Under the pieces are notes generated by a model, which ran no database searches, was not told where the DNA came from, and was given only the letters and a program-made list of their open reading frames with translations. A stretch of DNA of 64,000 nt from Thermodesulfobacteriota bacterium (lineage in GTDB: Bacteria; Desulfobacterota; DSM-4660; Desulfatiglandales; Desulfatiglandaceae). Below, one piece after another: positions 62,525 through 64,000 of the stretch (positions within the stretch are counted from its first letter, which is position 1; every line of letters begins with the position of its first letter). The stretch is taken from contig JANQDY010000098.1 of assembly GCA_028278625.1 (NCBI GenBank), forward strand, positions 1 to 64,000, in the 5' to 3' direction. Position numbers and translations under genes: made by a program.

Positions 62525-64000
62525 GGAATCGCCTCCAAGTACACTTCAGCCCCTTTGCGGACTTCGCGGATTTTTTTAGATAAAGAGCGAAGTTTTTCAT
62601 AAAATGCGTCCACCGAATCTTCGCCAAAACCACCGGCTGTGAAAACATCTTCCGGTGTCATTGGGCGGACTGCCTCTTGAAGAATCGTAAGAATGTCCTT
62701 TCTTTCGGCTTTTGGGCTTTTCATTTTTCTGCCTCTCTTTTTGGGCTTGCTTTCCTCCTCAGCGACTCTTCGAACTTTTTCCTCCCGGATGCGTTCAAGT
62801 AGAATCGAAGCGGGTTCATCGTTTGGGTCTTGCGAGACCAATTCTCCACGGAAGGCTCTGTAAGAAACATTGCTCTCTAGAGAATCCAGCTTCTCCAAAC
62901 ACGTTTCAACAGACGAAAAAAAAGTATCTGAAACGCCAGCCCTATGTTGGACACCTTTAATTATTTCCTCTTGCTCTTTTTTGGGAGGCAAAGGTATGGT
63001 CAGAGAACGAACATGGGCAATATTGAGGCGTTGAACTGCATTCCCAAACCTCAATATCTCATATTGCTTCCGCAGTATCGGAGATCTAAGCACCTCTCCT
63101 AAATAATCTGAAGAGATAAAATCCACCCATGGTTTCAAACGCGCTGAAGACTGGGTAATATTAGCGCCATTTAACCGCTCAGGAACAATCGCAACCTTTC
63201 CAAGGGTTCCCACAATGGAAAGGACTATATCCCCCGTAGAAAGTTTAGCTCGACGATATTTGGCTGCTATTTCAGGACTTGTTTTAGGAATTGGTTCATT
63301 CACGATAATATCATCTTGGATTTCCAAAGGCCTGATGTAAGGGATACCATCGTCGATATGGGGACCGGGCAGAATAATGCCATAGACTATGGGTTCATCG
63401 GCCGGGACAACGCATTCCGCTGAAACCCAAACCCATCCTTTCGGTAATACCGGTAGACCCCTGGTATCTACCGGCTCAGGTTCTTTGTATTTCTTTCGTT
63501 GTCTGGCAAATTGCACGTCGAGTTTGTCGCCGTTGAGGCCTTTGGCTTTGAGCTTTTCCAGTTCGACGGCTTCCCAGCGTGTCCGGCGTTCGGTGCGGAT
63601 GCGTTTTAGCAGTTCGGTGGCTGGCTCTACATCGGGGTTTTGTTCCCGCCATTTACGGGTCAAGTCGCCCCTGAAAGCCGCAGCCAGAATGGATTGGCGG
63701 AATTGCTCCAGCAGGTCTGGGACGGTCTCCAATGCTTCTCTTGCTTGACGGCTAAGCTCCTGGAGTTCTTCTGTCTTGGCGACGATGCGTTGTTGTTCGT
63801 TAAGCGGAGGGAGTTTGATCTGCATCTCGCCAAGTTTTTGTGGACTTATTCTTGGTAAGTTAATCCCTTTGGAATTTCTGTTTGCATATGTTGTGGTTTC
63901 TCTTCTGGAAAGCAGACCCAACAAAAAACGATTATCCACCGCCCGTGACGGCTCGAAAACCAAAATATCAGTTGAACAAACCCCATCAAATTCGGGCTGG
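62521..64000 (-). CDS. hsdS: Type I restriction specificity subunit HsdS (5' end outside window)
   Basis: The frame is open to the right edge (the codons before 63963 continue as DGVCSTDIL), so the start is off-window. Two target-recognition units and their conserved regions are seen: GINLPRISPQKLGEMQIKLP-like CR1 (in part) with LPPLNEQQRIVAKTEEL, then VWVSAECVVPADEPIVYGI with LPPKKEQEEII as CR2. The last 75 residues (about 405 on in the visible frame) form a winged-helix-like tail not needed in standard HsdS (KRGRKMKSPKAERKDILTIL in part). It fixes which DNA site the M and R subunits, presumably encoded beyond 64000, recognise. Confidence 0.88.
   Translation of the reverse strand, partial: QPEFDGVCSTDILVFEPSRAVDNRFLLGLLSRRETTTYANRNSKGINLPRISPQKLGEMQIKLPPLNEQQRIVAKTEELQELSRQAREALETVPDLLEQFRQSILAAAFRGDLTRKWREQNPDVEPATELLKRIRTERRTRWEAVELEKLKAKGLNGDKLDVQFARQRKKYKEPEPVDTRGLPVLPKGWVWVSAECVVPADEPIVYGIILPGPHIDDGIPYIRPLEIQDDIIVNEPIPKTSPEIAAKYRRAKLSTGDIVLSIVGTLGKVAIVPERLNGANITQSSARLKPWVDFISSDYLGEVLRSPILRKQYEILRFGNAVQRLNIAHVRSLTIPLPPKKEQEEIIKGVQHRAGVSDTFFSSVETCLEKLDSLESNVSYRAFRGELVSQDPNDEPASILLERIREEKVRRVAEEESKPKKRGRKMKSPKAERKDILTILQEAVRPMTPEDVFTAGGFGEDSVDAFYEKLRSLSKKIREVRKGAEVYLEAIP

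Overview
The window looks like chromosome from an anaerobic, Gram-negative deltaproteobacterial (Desulfobacterota-like) organism. This is inferred from gene content only: a ResB/CcsA cytochrome c assembly pair, a corrinoid-type (MtaA/URO-D) methyltransferase homologue, an ADP-forming acyl-CoA synthetase beta subunit, ferredoxin-nitroreductase and Fe-S flavoprotein genes, SCP-x-type thiolase/DUF35 genes and a TonB-dependent receptor. No rRNA, tRNA, CRISPR array or prophage was recognised.

Layout. 1-16.4 kb is mostly housekeeping and regulation: CBS protein, membrane hydrolase-like protein, SET protein, a giant MalT/SARP-like regulator, a methyltransferase, cytochrome c assembly genes, cysteine-rich small proteins, recO, an acyl-CoA synthetase beta subunit with a ferredoxin-nitroreductase, gpmI and hflX. 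16.4-27.9 kb is a single nitrogen-acquisition operon, urtABCDE-amiE-ureEF-ureAB-ureC-ureG-ureD, preceded by a near-perfect sigma-54 promoter. It should import urea or short amides, hydrolyse amides (AmiE) and hydrolyse urea with a nickel urease. The gamma and beta subunits are fused, and the alpha subunit lacks a normally conserved loop.

28-37.7 kb holds signalling and mixed genes: a membrane class III cyclase, gph, a LytS/LytTR two-component pair, a lipoprotein, a secreted beta-propeller, DUF423, an aminotransferase and a secreted phospholipase D-like protein. 37.7-41.1 kb is a compact minus-strand operon, thiolase-DUF35-ACP-Pta-AcpS, divergent from an AraC regulator and a nitroreductase-like gene. 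43.9-49.2 kb is an accessory, defence-like segment: a TrlF-type PHP/SMC-like ATPase, an AlbA_2 (Schlafen-like) ATPase, a decayed gene and a protein of unknown function. 49.3-54.7 kb is a minus-strand uptake operon: TonB-dependent receptor, a free-standing TiaS-like protein, a double ECF ATPase, EcfT and an S component.

55-64 kb is a second accessory and defence segment: DUF3820, a TPR-like protein, a flavoprotein, a RAYT transposase carrying a REP element inside its coding sequence, a palindrome cluster, Fic with small upstream genes, decayed RAYT pieces, and an overlapping hsdS-ptuA-ptuB unit. The last combines a type I restriction specificity subunit (cut by the window edge) with a Septu-like ATPase/HNH nuclease pair.

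Best candidates for something unusual are hsdS-ptuAB, TrlF plus AlbA_2, the TonB/TiaS-like/ECF uptake operon and the thiolase-ACP-Pta-AcpS operon. Functions are read from motifs and gene order; no database search was possible.
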